Source of the DNA: Apostichopus japonicus
Taxonomy: Eukaryota > Echinodermata > Holothuroidea > Aspidochirotida > Stichopodidae
NCBI RefSeq assembly: GCF_037975245.1
Contig: NC_092580.1
Span: forward strand, 1,041,001 to 1,105,000
DNA: 64,000 bases
Direction: 5' to 3'
Shown here piece by piece: positions 21,756-34,319 of the stretch (position 1 is the stretch's first letter; every line of letters starts with the position of its first letter). Under the pieces are notes generated by a model, which ran no database searches, had not been told where the DNA came from, and saw only the letters and a program-made list of their open reading frames with translations. The translations under genes and the position numbers were made by a program.

Positions 21756-24177
21756 GTCAAGTCAGGGGGAGCTTTGTGTGCAAATATATGTATCTCTAAT
21801 ACCGAGATTGCTTTTTTAGTAGATACTGGCGCTGGTACTACCATCATTAGTGTTCAGACATGGGAGCATTTATGCTCTGCAGGTAATTTGGCTCCACTTA
21901 CTGAGACGGGAGCCAGTTTTGCCGATGTTGATGGTAGGCCACTCCAAGTAAAAGGTAAATGTAACTTAACCTTCAAATTTCACACCCTGAAGATTCCAGT
22001 GCAAGTCCTAGTTGGCGGTATCACTGCCCCTGGTTTACTTGGAATTGACTTTTGAGAACATGAATGTTTGATACAATTGGGAGGTGAACCCCTATTGTTT
22101 GTTGGTAGGACCCGCTTAGCTGTTCCTCTTTGTGAGACTCCGCTGGATCAGCCAGTTAGGGTAGCACTGGTTGAGACTGTCTTTATCCCTGCAGAGAGCG
22201 AGATTATCATGGTGTCAGGGGTGTTAGAATTGATGTATGGAGTGCCCCCGGAGAAGCTGAATGGGCCAGGCCTACTGGAAACTAAACCTGGAGTGCCTGA
22301 AAGCCGCCATGTTATGGTTGGACTTGCTTTAGTTGATACTTCTAGAAGGACTGTCCCTATTAGACTATTAAATGGTACTTCGAATCCTGTAACATTGTAC
22401 AAAGGTACCCATGTAGGCATAGTTTCCCCCATTGCCAACGTTGTGGAGGTAGATGAGGTAGAGAACAATTATACCAGTGGGTTACCGGCCGAGATGGAAG
22501 ATTTGCTCCATCGAAGTGGGGAGGGTGTACCCGATTGTGAGCGTATTCGTTTGAGGCAGTTTTTGCAGGATGACCGTAGTGTGTTCTCTTGCGAAGGTGA
22601 CCCCTTAGGAAGGATTGGGTTGGTTAAGCATTGCATTGATACGGGTGATGCAACCCCAATCCGACAGCTCTCTAGGAGACTCCCCTTTAATAAACAGGTA
22701 GAAGCACAGGCCGAAGTGAATGAGATGTTGACGCAAGGCGTCATTTCTCCTTCTAAGAGTGCGTGGTCCTCCCCAGTGGTTCTAGTGAAAAAGAAAGATG
22801 GCTCTTTGTGGTTTTGTATAGACTATCGTAGGTAAAATGACGTTACTAATAAAGACGCCTTTCCATTGCCTAGGATAGATGATAGCTTAGATGCATTGTC
22901 AGGGGCTAAGTGGTTTTCTACCCTTGATCTAAAAAGTGGGTACTGGCAAGTCGAAATGGACCGTAGAGACAGGGAGAAGACAGCCTTCTCAATGGGTAGT
23001 GGTCTTTATGAGTTTAATGTGTTACCTTTTGGATTGTGCAACGCCCCTGCCACTTTTCAGAGATTAATGGAGCAGGTACTTCGTGAGTTACATTGGCAAA
23101 CATGTCTTATATATATCGATGATATCATAATATATGCCACCACGATAGAGGAGCATTTAGTACGCCTAGGAGAAGTTTTCGACCGATTAAGGGGGCAGGG
23201 TTGAAGCTTAAGCCTTCCAAGTGTGACTTGCTCAAAAAGGAAGTCAAGTATTTAGGTCACATTGTCTCTGATCACGGGGTGGGTACCGATCCCAGTAAGA
23301 TCGAAGCAATCACAGATTGGCCCCCTCCCACAACACGTACTGAAGCAACTAAGGGGATTTCTGGGACTGTGTTCCTATTACAGGAAATTTATTAGGAACT
23401 TTGCAGAAATTGCCAGTCCCCTACATGCACTAACAAAGAAAGGCCAAAGGTTTCTGTGGTCTGAGGAGTGTGAAGAACGATTTCAGACTCTGAAATCTAA
23501 ACTGATGACAGCTCCCGCATTAGCCTACCCAAATTTTAGTCAGATGTTTATCCTTGATACTGATGCTAGCAATACAGCAATAGGGGCTGTGTTGTCTCAG
23601 ACCATTCGGGGTGAAGAACATCCTGCGGCCTATGCCAGTCTTACGCTAAGCAGTAGTGAAAAGAAGTATTCCATAACACGTAGAGAGCTTCTTGCTGTTG
23701 TAACTTTTATTAAGAATTTCCGCCACTACCTTTATGGCAGGAAATTTTTGTTACGCACGGATCATGGCTCCCTCCGTTGGTTGTATAACTTTAAATCCCC
23801 CGAGGGTCAGGTAGCTAGGTGGCTGGAAGTGCTGGGCACATATGATTTTCAGATAGAAACTAGGCCTGGCAGAGTGCATGCCAATGCAGACGCTTTGTCG
23901 AGAAGTGATCCCCCCATGGTGCATTCCGGAGCATTGCCTGCCAACCCTCCGAAAGAGACCCCAGGGTTATGTAACATAGTTACGGCGGACTCTAATTAGG
24001 TTGAGAGCTGTACCAAGGAGCAGCTCAGGGGGTACCAACTAAAGGATAGTAATATTGGGCCAGTGTTGAATTGGAAGGAGAGTGGTTCTCGTCCTCCCTG
24101 GGAGCAGATTAGTGGGTTAGATAGGGCGGCAAAAGCTTACTGGGGCCAATGGGACCTGTTAAGCACACTATCTTCTA
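21756..24177 (+). pseudogene. pol of the Gypsy element (protease, RT, RNase H)
   Basis: The protease active site FLVDTGAGTTII lies at about 21,812-21,847. Reverse transcriptase has VVLVKKKDGS (about 22,770-22,800), LPFGLCNAPATFQRLMEQV and the active site YIDDIIIYA (about 23,112-23,138). RNase H follows with ILDTDASNTAIGAVLSQ (about 23,552-23,602) and RRELLAVV, and ends in HANADALSR. After a stop near 24,000 the linker before integrase is visible to about 24,176 and then the element stops. Stops near 22,052 and 22,833 and a frame change near 23,200-23,270 break the frame. Confidence 0.9.
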
Positions 24178-24179
24178 AA

Positions 24180-27100
24180 TGAATGGAAACAGTTAAAAAG
24201 ATAGTTCATACTGTTCCAGTCTTTGATACACTGTGTATGAAACCGGTGGGGATTATAAAGGTAGGTTTTACACGCTTCACCATGATGTAAGAAATATAAG
24301 GGTAATAAAAGGAATATCATACCATCAAAGAATATATAACATTAACTCAAAGGTCACTGTACATCTTGTCCTTTGATGTTAAAGTCTCACTATGCATTCC
24401 ATCTGGACGGTCTGAATAATAATGTTTTGGAGGTTTCTATTCTCGCTCGTTCTCTGAGATTCAGCCAAAATATTTGGCAAACAATGCACCTACAAGATTG
24501 TCTGCTTATTAACTACACAATGGTACCAAACTAGGGTTAGGGAACAGTTTGTTCGTGTTTATAATGGAAGGCATAATGGGGCTTTATACCTAAATATCAC
24601 ATGAAAGTAAGTACAAACAATGAAGGATATTCATCAGAACACAACTACGAGGCAAGTTATAAAACCAACCAATTTACTCAGTTTTGAAATGTAAGTAAAA
24701 ACAGAGGAGCTGTGTGCTATTCATGACCAACATTTTTGTTTGTGTTTACGTCGTATGAAAAACTCAAAATACCCATATCCGAATGGATTTAAAGAAAAAT
24801 TGATACCATAGAAAATAAGTTGACAGTCGGGTCAAGTAGCTACTAAATAGTTCCCTAAAAACACTTTAAAGAGTTTTACTTCAGCACTGTCGAAATGGGT
24901 GCAATTAGTCTGTAAATATATGATGCTTGGCATGGCAAAACATGGATGGGACAGATATTGAGACTTTCATATTTAGAGAGGACAGAAACAAACAAACAAG
25001 CAGAGACTTAAAGTTGAATCCAGATGTCCTTTTATCACTGAATGGAGAATCGGTTGAGAGAGCATTTCAGAGACGAAGCCTGAATTGAAAGCTAAAAGAT
25101 CAATCAATTTTGTGAAGTAGCATTTAACGTACTACACTTTTCATTCAATTCTAATTACCACCAGGTGAAGGCAATATTATGCAATATTTCTGTACGAAAC
25201 CCTTGGTGTATTTCTCCCCCTCCGACCCACGCCCAAAGAGGTGCAACTTCACATGGCTAATTAGCCTGATCACCTCTGTCCCTTCTGCTATATGAAAAGT
25301 CAAGTAAGACATCTTGATCCTCTCTTACATTTGATCTTTCTGTGGTTTTAAGAATTTTGCATATTTTAAATATTCAGGGTGGCATTTAACCCCCCACTTC
25401 CCCACACCCATCACCCTTCACCACCAAGAAAAATGAAAATGGATGAAGTAAACAGGGTGAGAGAGAACTTCAGTTGCTACTGATGTTTGTTCTAATAATG
25501 TCCTCATAGATAATACAGAAACCTCAAGTCTGCAATATAAATCCACCGTGACAAAATGATGATATTTCGGTTGCTTTTATTCCCAAGATGCGCTATTGTC
25601 CTTGTTTTGTTATTAAATTTATTTCCTATTCCTGTTGGCCTGGTTACATACCGTCACGAGAATCCGACAGTGGCGCATCCTGGTCGACCGAGTGGGGAAG
25701 GAAACCAAAACTTGCAACAACATCAACGACAACGACAGAGTAAATACAGACTTGTGACACGTTGTGACAAGTTGTGACAACGTCACAGCAAAATCACATC
25801 ATTGTAGCAAATGCCCAAAAAGATGGCTGAATTAAGAAAGAAAACAGTTTCTCCTTTCTCCCCTCTTTTTGGTCGAGGCAACATCGTAGTTTGGAGAGAA
25901 AGTCAAGCAATTTTGGGGGATCTAGTTTAAGGAGATTGAAGAATGACAGGGTTTAAAGGTGACATGCACTACTGTAATTTGACTAAAAGTGGAGCTATAT
26001 TCCATGCAGGCAATTTAGATTAAAGGAGCACTTTTTTCCCCATTTTTTTTGTTTTAAACTGTTTGTTAGTCGAACACTAAAACTAGAAACAGTAAAAACA
26101 TGGTAAAGACTAACGCTAACAGCTAATATGGACATAGTCGGAGGTTAAAACTTCCTCTTTGTGTAATTTCTATCATTTGCACATCGATTATGTTCGTATT
26201 TGATATGGAATACATGGTTTGGTGTTTTATTGAGATTTTTCAAGCTGAATGCTACTTTAACTGAACAATAAACATAGAGTCTGGCAGGATCAGAACCGAT
26301 GTTTTCAGAAAATCTGGCAAATCTAAAATAATATTCTTTGAGAATCTCTTGGGTATTAATTCTCTAAACTATAGTTTCATTATGAAATTATCTTCTTGTA
26401 TTTTTTTTCTTTCTGATGTTCAGCAAAGATACACACATTACCATAAAAACATTTTTTCATGCAAAAAAGGGTGAAAGTGAAGCTTACGAAAACAATATCA
26501 CTTCAAAAATAAATTCAAAACAAAACACTCAATTGAAAAGTAAACAAAAGCTGCAGGCAAGTCTTTCAAACATGTGAGTCTAGTCAAACCGATCCGAAAA
26601 CAACTGCAATTTGGGGGGTGGGGATAGGTGGGGGTAGAGGTTGGGTAGAACAGCACTGATCAAACCGAGTTCACCAACAAAAGTAAAGCAAAGCATTGAT
26701 TTATGACTCACATAAAAGGTGACATGATTTCTACACTTAAAACCAATCACTTTGTGTAATCATTAATGAAGAATATCAAAACAAGCCATAACTGAAAGAT
26801 ATTTGTTTCTGAGTAAGCTGGCTTCAGTAAGTTGAGATTGATCAATTAATTCGATCTTATCAATGGAAGTTTGTTCAACCTATTGATTTTAACATGAAGT
26901 GCAACTCCAGTGGCATGTCCAATTACTAGCTTCAGTGTCAATTTACCCACACATTTTACTGGGTGGAGTGCAGGGGTGGTGGGATGAGGGCTAATATCTC
27001 AACTTTTCCCTGTAGCTCATGTACTTTCTTGTGGTACATTCACTGATATTACTTACATAGAACCTAACGGCAGGGATGTCGAGACCATCCGTCATTTTCA

Positions 27101-28850
27101 CCACACTTTAATAAGTACACATGAATCGTATCCTAACGACTGTCACACCAGGCACATTGATAAAACAAAATTGCCCCCCCCCCTTCCTTTTATTTTCTCT
27201 CTTTCTATTACTTAGTGCTTGTTTTGGATTAATGATGAAGATTTTTACAATTTTTCTAAGCAAGGATACTTAAGTCTTTGGCAGCCCATTGGTAGGTGCG
27301 GTCAAGATAATGCTTAATCAAATAACATAAAAATAAGTGTTGGGATTGGGGGATAGGCCAGCCAAGCTATTACCTAACTACAGACAGAAAAAAAAAGACT
27401 TTCTATTCTTAAGTAAACTGGTACCTTGATCAAACTTTACCATATTATTAGATCTTGATCAATGTTTACAATATTATTAGAGGGTCATCGGGCTGATACA
27501 AGTGGTTTACTCTCGAACCAGTGTAAAAGCTTCAATGAAACAGGACACTGTTGTGCTGGTATGAGACGCGTTAGAACACAACAGGTAGCGAGGGCACTTT
27601 ATTCTGTCCTTGTCTACAGTAGCATACCCGTACAACTGCTATATAACCCTACACCAACTTATTACGGTCTTGTCCATGAAACAAAAAGCCTTATCAGCTG
27701 ACATACTACTGAACTTAGTCGGTATACTTTATACTAGTATGCAAATCATAAACAATCTATAAACAGAAATAGGTGGGTGGCTCTGCTCTTCATAATCTAA
27801 AACAAGAGATATCCTTTAAGAATGTGGACTTAATAGATAAATGCAGAGGGGGTGGGGGGTGGGGAGAATGGAAGGTAGGGGGGCCAGAGACAAGGAAAAT
27901 TCCAACGCACCTGTGTTCTGCAAGCATCTCCATAAGTTATACCTGCCAGAACTTCAGAGATGGGTCCAGGGTGTGTCTTATCCCCAAAACGCTCTTGCCT
28001 AATCTGAAATTCAAAGAGTAGACAACATCCTCGTTGATAACATTATAACACTTCTATTCATAGTCTCTCTGCCATTAAGGATGAGGCATTAAAAATTCAT
28101 GCCTTTTGCCACCGCGGTCCTGGCACCAGCTGCAAGGAGCATGTGGCATGAGTGCTAAATGCCTCGTTCTGTTGGATGCAGGTGTGACCTCATCAAATTT
28201 TCATTTCTGGGTAATATGGTTATGGAAACTTCACCGGCAGACACTCTTTGGGACATCTATCAAAGATGTCAGAATGACAGAACACATAACATAGCACTAA
28301 GAAGACACATAACATAACACTAAGAGGACATTGAAGAGTGATACTAAGGAGGAGAGATTTAAGAATGTTTAAAGTTCTCACAGCAAATTTTTGAGGCTGG
28401 CTAAGGGTCTGCTGTGTGTAAAATGATCCTGGGTGGGAAGGGGGTCGGGGGCGTGAGGAAATATACACCCACCCGCTTCAACCTACCATAAAAATACAAA
28501 AGTAGTAAATACCACATCTTAAAAAACTTTCTTGGGTGAACCCTCCCTACATGTGGAAATGGCTCCCTAAATGGGGAGTCCGCTCCCTCCAAGGGGAGAA
28601 CCCTACCTACGTGCGGAGTCCGCTTCAACGAATCCAGGGCAACACCCACTGATACACTTTTACATTATCTTTTTTTTTTACCACTTTTTCTATAACATAC
28701 CAGATACATCATTCACTCCTCGGAAGACCGAATTAGGGGAAAGGCGAAAAAATGGGAAAGAAGTGAGAGGAAGGAGAAAGTGGTGACAAATAACAAAAAT
28801 AAAACAATCAATTAGAAATAACAGTGTATAACGTCATCAACGTACAGTTT
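24180..28850. other. Long gene-poor stretch
   Basis: AT-rich. Short ORFs here (for example at 25,556-25,777 and 27,773-28,021) have no recognisable domain. The C-terminal exons expected for adducin, if present, would lie in this direction, but I could not identify them. A small GC-rich minisatellite ('ctacatgtggaaatggctcc' type) is at 28,540-28,640. Confidence 0.5.
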
Positions 28851-28853
28851 AAC

Positions 28854-28955
28854 CTTCTTCTTGTACTCCTTATGACCTTGTCCCTGTCTTGCAAACTGTT
28901 GTGGATCGGTGATAGCGCCTGCATCACCACTCTTGGGGTCCTTGTCACCTACCCA
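28854..28955 (-). CDS. Adducin-like exon (neck/tail region)
   Basis: A 34-codon, phase-0 exon between a CACAG acceptor and a GTTAAA donor. It reads WVGDKDPKSGDAGAITDPQQ, then FARQGQGHKEYKKK. It resembles the part of adducin after the KTK|W junction, where vertebrate and invertebrate adducins have a DP.QF.P.GTNPKE-type run. Adducins cap and cross-link spectrin-actin at the membrane skeleton. It follows the exon at 30,163-30,444 in frame. No stops. Confidence 0.65.
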
Positions 28956-29028
28956 CTGTGAAAAATGTAACCAGAGAGAAGAGTTACTGGGTTTCCATTT
29001 GGCCTGTTTCCTACAAGATTTCTAACCG

Positions 29029-29712
29029 CAGGAGCGTAGCCAGGGGGCGAAGGGGGAGACCGCTCCCCCCCTCAATTTTTTTTTTGTATTTTTTTTTTAT
29101 GATATGGAAGTTTTATAGTAGCTGTTATAAGAGGTTTTAATATCATTAACTGTGTCTGAATTTTCGAAACTTCCCTGACCAACATTCTTCATCATACTTC
29201 CCTCTACTCGTGCAATTTTGACAGGTCTGTTAGGGGTTGAAGGTTTTTTTTCTATATATTGGTTGTCCATAGATGATATTTTGTGCAACATTATGGGCAT
29301 GTTTGAAGTGAATTTTTTATTCAAATTCTGAACAAATAATGGGCTTTAAAACCTTGAAAAGTGGGGCTGACGGGTATTTTGGGCCGTTACGTAGTATTAC
29401 CTACAAAAGCAATGATCCACAGGAGATGCAATGAGGTCCAACATGATGTGTGACTGGTGTCAATCTTAAAATAGGTAATGGATGGAAAAAAAAACTATTC
29501 GGAAAAAACTTGGTTCTCAGGCAAAAGTGTACATCTGGTTGGTCATTTTCAAGCCTGAGAAGTGCCATTTTCGGTGATCTGGGGGCTATCAAAACCAGAA
29601 ATTTTCTTGTACGCTGCTTGCCAACCGATGGTGGCGCTCCGCTTAGTTAGTAATATACAAAATATCACAAAGCGCGAGAACAATTTGGGGGATGAAAGTT
29701 GCTACGCACCTG
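29029..29712. mobile_element. Probable hAT-like MITE in an adducin intron
   Basis: It begins CAGGAGCGTAGCCAGG and ends GTTGCTACGCACCTG; reverse-complemented, the end reads CAGGTGCGTAGCAAC, matching at most of the first 12 positions. The shared subterminal core TGGTGGCGCTCCGCTTAG is at 29,629-29,646, 66 bp from the right end. A poly-C tract and T-runs lie inside. No target duplication is visible, so the exact ends are less certain. Confidence 0.55.
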
Positions 29713-29719
29713 CACCCAA

Positions 29720-30160
29720 GCAAATGTACCCCATCAATATTTGAAACAAATCACCGCCCCGGATCACATTAGATAGATATTTATAGATAGATATTTATTC
29801 AGCCAATCAAAGGATGACTAACATTGTCCAGAATGGTGACAATCCCGCTTCCCCCTCCCCCCAACAACCCTTCTATCCTTGTTCTCCCTCTGAAAAGATC
29901 AAACATTTGCTAAATAAATAGCAAACAAACAAAGGATGACTAACTTCTGATAATTCCATCTGTAGGACATTTTAGATTTATATTTTTTTGTTTCTGGAAA
30001 GTGCTAAAATCAAAACATTTTCATCACCTTGGCAAGTGCCTCTTTGATGTCTTGAATTGTCAAAGTCCCCAAATTGCCCAAAATTAAGGATTGTGTCGGG
30101 TGATTCTGTCAAACAGATGATGTGCCTACCACCAATTACATGTCACTACTACTCAGGTGT
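29720..30160. other. Adducin intron sequence
   Basis: AT-rich. A short minus-strand stretch at about 30,025-30,055 could read QDIKEALAK before a GTGATG donor, but its position in the exon order is wrong for adducin, so it is not called. Confidence 0.45.
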
Positions 30161-30162
30161 AT

Positions 30163-30444
30163 CTTTGTCTTGTAGCCCTCGTCTTCCCCTTCCTCTCCCC
30201 AGTTGGCGTACTCTTGGGCTACCTTCACCTTGGAGTATGTGTTTGGCGTGTTCAGCCATTTCGTCTTCTCCTCTGCCTGCCTCCTGTTCAACATCTTGAT
30301 CGGTGACTCGTATCTGCTCTTCTCAAATTTGTTGTCGTAGATGTAGATGAAGTTGGTGGAGGCGGCTGGGTAGGCGACGTCGCTCTTGGGCTTCAGTTCG
30401 TGTCTCACAAACGGCTGGCCGTACACGTTGCCTGTTATGTAACC
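30163..30444 (-). pseudogene. Adducin-like exon with mutated splice donor
   Basis: 94 codons, phase 0 at both ends. It starts GYITGNVYGQPF, corresponding to GYRTGYPY of vertebrate adducin, includes NRRQAEEKTKWLN (compare the KTRWLN run), and ends in YKTK, the known junction before the next exon. The acceptor is good (GTTACAG). The donor dinucleotide is AT (AAAG|ATACAC) where GT is expected. That would block normal splicing, or mark a sequence error. The ATG at 30,453 lies in the intron and is not a start. Confidence 0.82.
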
Positions 30445-30846
30445 CTGTAACAAATTAAAAAGTTCCTGTGATCAAATTTTTGTGCTGGTTGCAGATCTAA
30501 GTCACTCTTACATCTAACATCAGCAGCACAACATTCCTCCATCTTTGCTGTTTTACTTATGAAATGATTACATATCAAGTCTTCCACAAGTATCTCTTTG
30601 AAAATCTCACACATTCGCTGTCTTTGGTGCATTCAGGACAAACTAATTGGAACATTCCGTTTCTATGCCATTTCCATGAAATATTGCACAATTTTGGATG
30701 CAGGTGATCTTGAAAATATTTTCAAAATGGGTGGGGTGTGCAACAGATCACATGGGGGAGCTTCATGAAGTTCCCCAAACCGATAAAGTATCGATTATGT
30801 TCAATAGCGTATGAAACCATTCTGATTATTAAGTCAAGAGCTTGCC

Positions 30847-30884
30847 AATACTATATATTTATATATATATATATATATATATAG
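30847..30884. repeat. (TA)n microsatellite
   Basis: Almost pure TA dinucleotide run in an adducin intron. Confidence 0.95.
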
Positions 30885-31254
30885 TGAATCTAAGAAAGTA
30901 TCAAGCTGTAACAATTAGAGTTTCAAGTAAGACACAAATCAAATCGAATGGTGTATCCAACCATCCTGATACGTCACAGCTGTTTACTTTGACTGAACGA
31001 AGCTACCTGCTTATCCACACTGACTTCCTACAACTCACTTCTCACTGAATTATCTCACTTAATAAAGCGTATTAGCTTGGTACACATATGATCAAAAACC
31101 TCATACGTTAACTAGCGACGCCATCGGTTGGCAATTAGCATAGTAAATGCTAGCTATGTTTGCCCAGATCTTTAAATGCAAATAAGGCTAGTTGGTCTGC
31201 TGCACAGACGTTGCAGGCCAAGTGAGTTGGAATTTTTGCATTTTGAAATCTTAC

Positions 31255-31419
31255 CATATTGTCCAAATGTCTCATCATGGCTTCAAACTCCAGTTTACCG
31301 ACCTTCAGTTTGTGTCCTGTCTTACTGACCCCACCTGCGTCCTTGGCAGTCGCTTCGCCGACCTCGTCTCTGACTTCATCCGGTAGGTGGATGACATTAT
31401 CCAGGCCTACGGCATGTAT
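31255..31419 (-). CDS. Adducin-like exon
   Basis: 55 codons, phase 0 at both ends, acceptor TGACAG and donor GTAAGA. It reads IHAVGLDNVIHLPDEVRDEV, then continues to KLEFEAMMRHLDNM, equivalent to the GGPDNLVLLNPE ... EFEALMRMLDNL segment of adducin. It joins the preceding exon after EIQ and the following exon before GYITG in frame. No stop codon. This is the end of the aldolase-like head domain. Confidence 0.88.
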
Positions 31420-31499
31420 CTGTCACGAATAATTAGCATACGGTAAAGCGTTTGAATGCAGTTTGTTGCTACATTATTGAACACAAGTCTTACGAGCGA

Positions 31500-32650
31500 C
31501 TCTTTTAATCTCTCTTATTCCTCCTTTGTCGTTTCTCGTTGCCGACTTTGCTCTGCTGGTCCTAACACTACTAAGGAGATTCTTATATTTGTCATCTTGT
31601 ATATGCCATCCGAAGAATGAAACTCAACAATTTCATATAAGAGGACGACAAAATCGTACATGATTTGCCGAAGAAACCATCCGTTTGGCATTTATGCTTC
31701 AAAAATACAAGACCCACTAAAGAGTCGTTTTTAGCTTAAATCTGGTTTGAAATTTCGTCCTTTTGATGAAACCTTTGAATCCTTCTCAATTGAAGCATTT
31801 TGTCTTCCATCTCTCTGTCAAGGGACAAAAGAGCTAAATACTGCCATTACAGAACAAGCAGAGAAATGCACTTCTCCTTCAACAGGCAAATATTTGAGCC
31901 AACTGTCTGTCTGGGCAATAATACTTCATTTGTTCCTATCCAACAAAATTTTTTTGTCTGTCAACAAAACTGGACCAAACTTGGCTATTTGATTATTTGC
32001 TCTTTAATGAACAAAAAGATGTCAACTTCTCTATGGTGGATATAACCAATGCCTGGATTCTGCAAAGCACCTTGATAGCAAACAGGCAAAAGCATTATGT
32101 ACAATATGTATGAGGTACAATAGAAGCATTGTAACACTATCAGGAAAACGGATGTTTGTGTTTATAAGCCTCTTCTCCAAACGATTTGATACAGAATCCT
32201 GTGGACGCCTGCGGGCACAAGCTGAGCTCATCAAACTTACAAAGACCCTCAGGAGCATCCCAGCTTTCCTTTCATGATGTTAGTGTCATCACATTAGTAT
32301 TTATAATACGCTTTCTGGCCAAGGTGAAGTGCACAGGCACGGCAGTATTTGAATATACCGCGGAGGATTGAAAACTGAAGCCTTTCCAAAATCTCATCGA
32401 TCATATTCATAGACTTACTGTTTTAGTATTCTGTGCTTAATACTCCCTTTTGAACAGATATTTATTCCTCTTGAATTTTATTCAACTTTTATTAGCAGAT
32501 TGAATTTGAGTTCGCAGAAATAAATGTTTCAGTTTTTGAGTCGGACTAAATTTATTCCAGTCCTTGCAGCCCGACTGAACTTTATTAACATTAGACTGAA
32601 ACTTGGAAGAAAATAAATTTTATCCCACAGCGATAGGCCTAGGCCTAAAT
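31500..32650. other. Adducin intron, no other gene recognised
   Basis: AT-rich. The ORFs at 31,747-32,045 show no domain. The last 250 bp may act as upstream region for the plus-strand exon at 32,659. Confidence 0.45.
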
Positions 32651-32658
32651 ATCCAATA

Positions 32659-32878
32659 ATGGATGTTCAGAACTTGCTGCAGTTATCCAAGAATATGGAA
32701 AATATTGTTGACCCATCGAAGAAGACCAAGCCTAAAAAATGTGTTATTTATTGGATGAAAGATCAACAAGTTAGTACAGAGTCGGTGATGGACAAAGAAA
32801 ATGCAACTGAAAATGCAGTCTGCTTGATAAAGTGGAGAGGAAAGCGGCCGTATTCTAGAAAAATCATCAAAATAAGTG
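32659..32878 (+). CDS. Possible first coding exon, unknown protein
   Basis: ATG at 32659 opens 73 codons followed by a good donor (G|GTATGT at 32,879). The protein starts MDVQNLLQLSKNMENIVDPS and has KKCVIYWMKDQQVS and later CLIKWRGKRPYSRKIIKIS. The pattern 'VxYW..D..VS ... C.(I/V)KW..K.Y..K.I.I' recalls the N-terminal module of some invertebrate BEN-domain proteins. That is a resemblance from memory, not a call. The gene lies in an adducin intron on the opposite strand. No second exon was identified. It could be part of an unrecognised transposon. Confidence 0.4.
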
Positions 32879-32899
32879 GTATGTTGACCTTTTTTCTGT

Positions 32900-33885
32900 T
32901 TCATTTCTATGTGTAATCATATGAAACTTTCTGACAGTGGCACAATAACCAAGATCAACTTCTAATTTTATCCTGTCTTGTGCAACGATAAACAGCATAT
33001 TTGCAGTTAATAAAATTAATAATCAAATTAAAATAAGACAAGGCTACATGTGTAGAATATTTCTTGTTTAGGCCTAAACTTATAAGGTTACTACAGTTAA
33101 GCTTATTCTTATGGGTGCATGGGGCAATACCTATGTTTGGTCATTATTTGGACATTCAGTACTTGGATTAGTTTCCTAGTTTTACCTAGTCAAACTTCAC
33201 GTTCAAGTCTGACGTTTCTCTTACCGTACTACAGAGATTTTACTTACCATTGAAATAGCGTTATAAAAATGCAAAACATTTGAGTGTTGGGCATGCAGGG
33301 TTTAATGTGATTACATTTCTGTTTTTCATATGTGGTTATATGCAATGGCCAAATTTTTTATCATTTTAATAATTATTACAGGGGGGAAGGGCTAGTAAGG
33401 TTATATATAAACTTTGTGACATGTTGTAAGACATGTGTAAACATGCTTGCTTGCAAAAAAAGTGGGGTCTAAAGCCACCCATCTCTCCCTCGCGTTGCGA
33501 CGTCCATTATGCACTGAATATTATATATTATATTTTCCGTTTCTGGTGGGTGGTTATTGTGCCAATGTATATTTGTGCCCTATCATTATTAATTATTTCT
33601 ATTTGTTTTATGTTCAGAGTACATTCACAGTATGTGTGGCAGAAACCAGTGGACAGAGCCACAGCCACAAGAGATGAACAAACGGTTTGCATACAAGTGC
33701 ATGAATGCTACAAGATACATGAAATTGAAGAAGCTGTATTTTATTTTTGTTTTGTTTTGTAATTTTATAGTTGTTGCATAAAAAAGGAGACTTCAGAATT
33801 CTGGTTATTCTCATTATTTGTTTGGAGAGTTTTAATCAATAACTAGGACAACAAGCTGGCCAAATTCCTAACTCTCCTTACTTGG
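32900..33885. other. No gene recognised
   Basis: AT-rich. The 109-codon ORF at 33,433-33,762 has no recognisable domain. Confidence 0.45.
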
Positions 33886-33889
33886 AACT

Positions 33890-34310
33890 GATTAGCATAC
33901 AAGTATTCAATAAGTATTTGAGTAAGTATTCAGAAACCTGTTAAGCCTTCATAAAATAACTAATTAGCATACAAGTATTCGAATACTAGCGAATAAGTAT
34001 TCGAGTAACTATAAGTATTTGTCAGAGCCAAATTATTTAAATGAGCGAATACTTATATGTAAATGAGCTAAGTATTCAAATAGCTATTCCAAATCTACTC
34101 GAATACCTATTCGAATACCTATTTGAATACCTATTTGAATACCTAACAGGTATTCGAATACTTCACTCATTTACATATTTTGGCTCTGAGGAAGGCTTAT
34201 AGTTATTCATATTAGTATTGGAATACTTATTTTGTACTGTGTGTTATATGGTAAATTTTCTGAATACTGAGGAAATCTTTGAATACTTTTTGAATACTTA
34301 TCGAATATAT
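33890..34310. repeat. Short palindromic tandem repeat based on ATTCGAATA
   Basis: Degenerate 10-12-bp units such as 'tattcgaatacc' recur about twenty times. The core ATTCGAAT is self-complementary, so the region can form many alternative hairpins. It lies in an adducin intron. Confidence 0.75.
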
Positions 34311-34319
34311 TTGTGTAAG

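Larger units (their letters stand above)
19252..24177 (+). mobile_element. Ty3/Gypsy LTR retrotransposon, 3'-truncated
   Basis: Order: 5' LTR, primer site, gag, protease, RT, RNase H. Sequence similarity to the element ends just before the expected integrase zinc finger; integrase and 3' LTR are absent. There are several stops and shifts and an internal hAT-like MITE, so it is dead. With no second LTR its age cannot be read from LTR divergence. Confidence 0.9.

Noticed and set aside
20118-22744. Minus-strand ORFs across gag and pol
   Set aside because: Shadows of the plus-strand retrotransposon genes.
30025-30056. Short minus-strand run QDIKEALAK resembling an adducin segment
   Set aside because: Its place in exon order does not fit adducin, and the match is too short.
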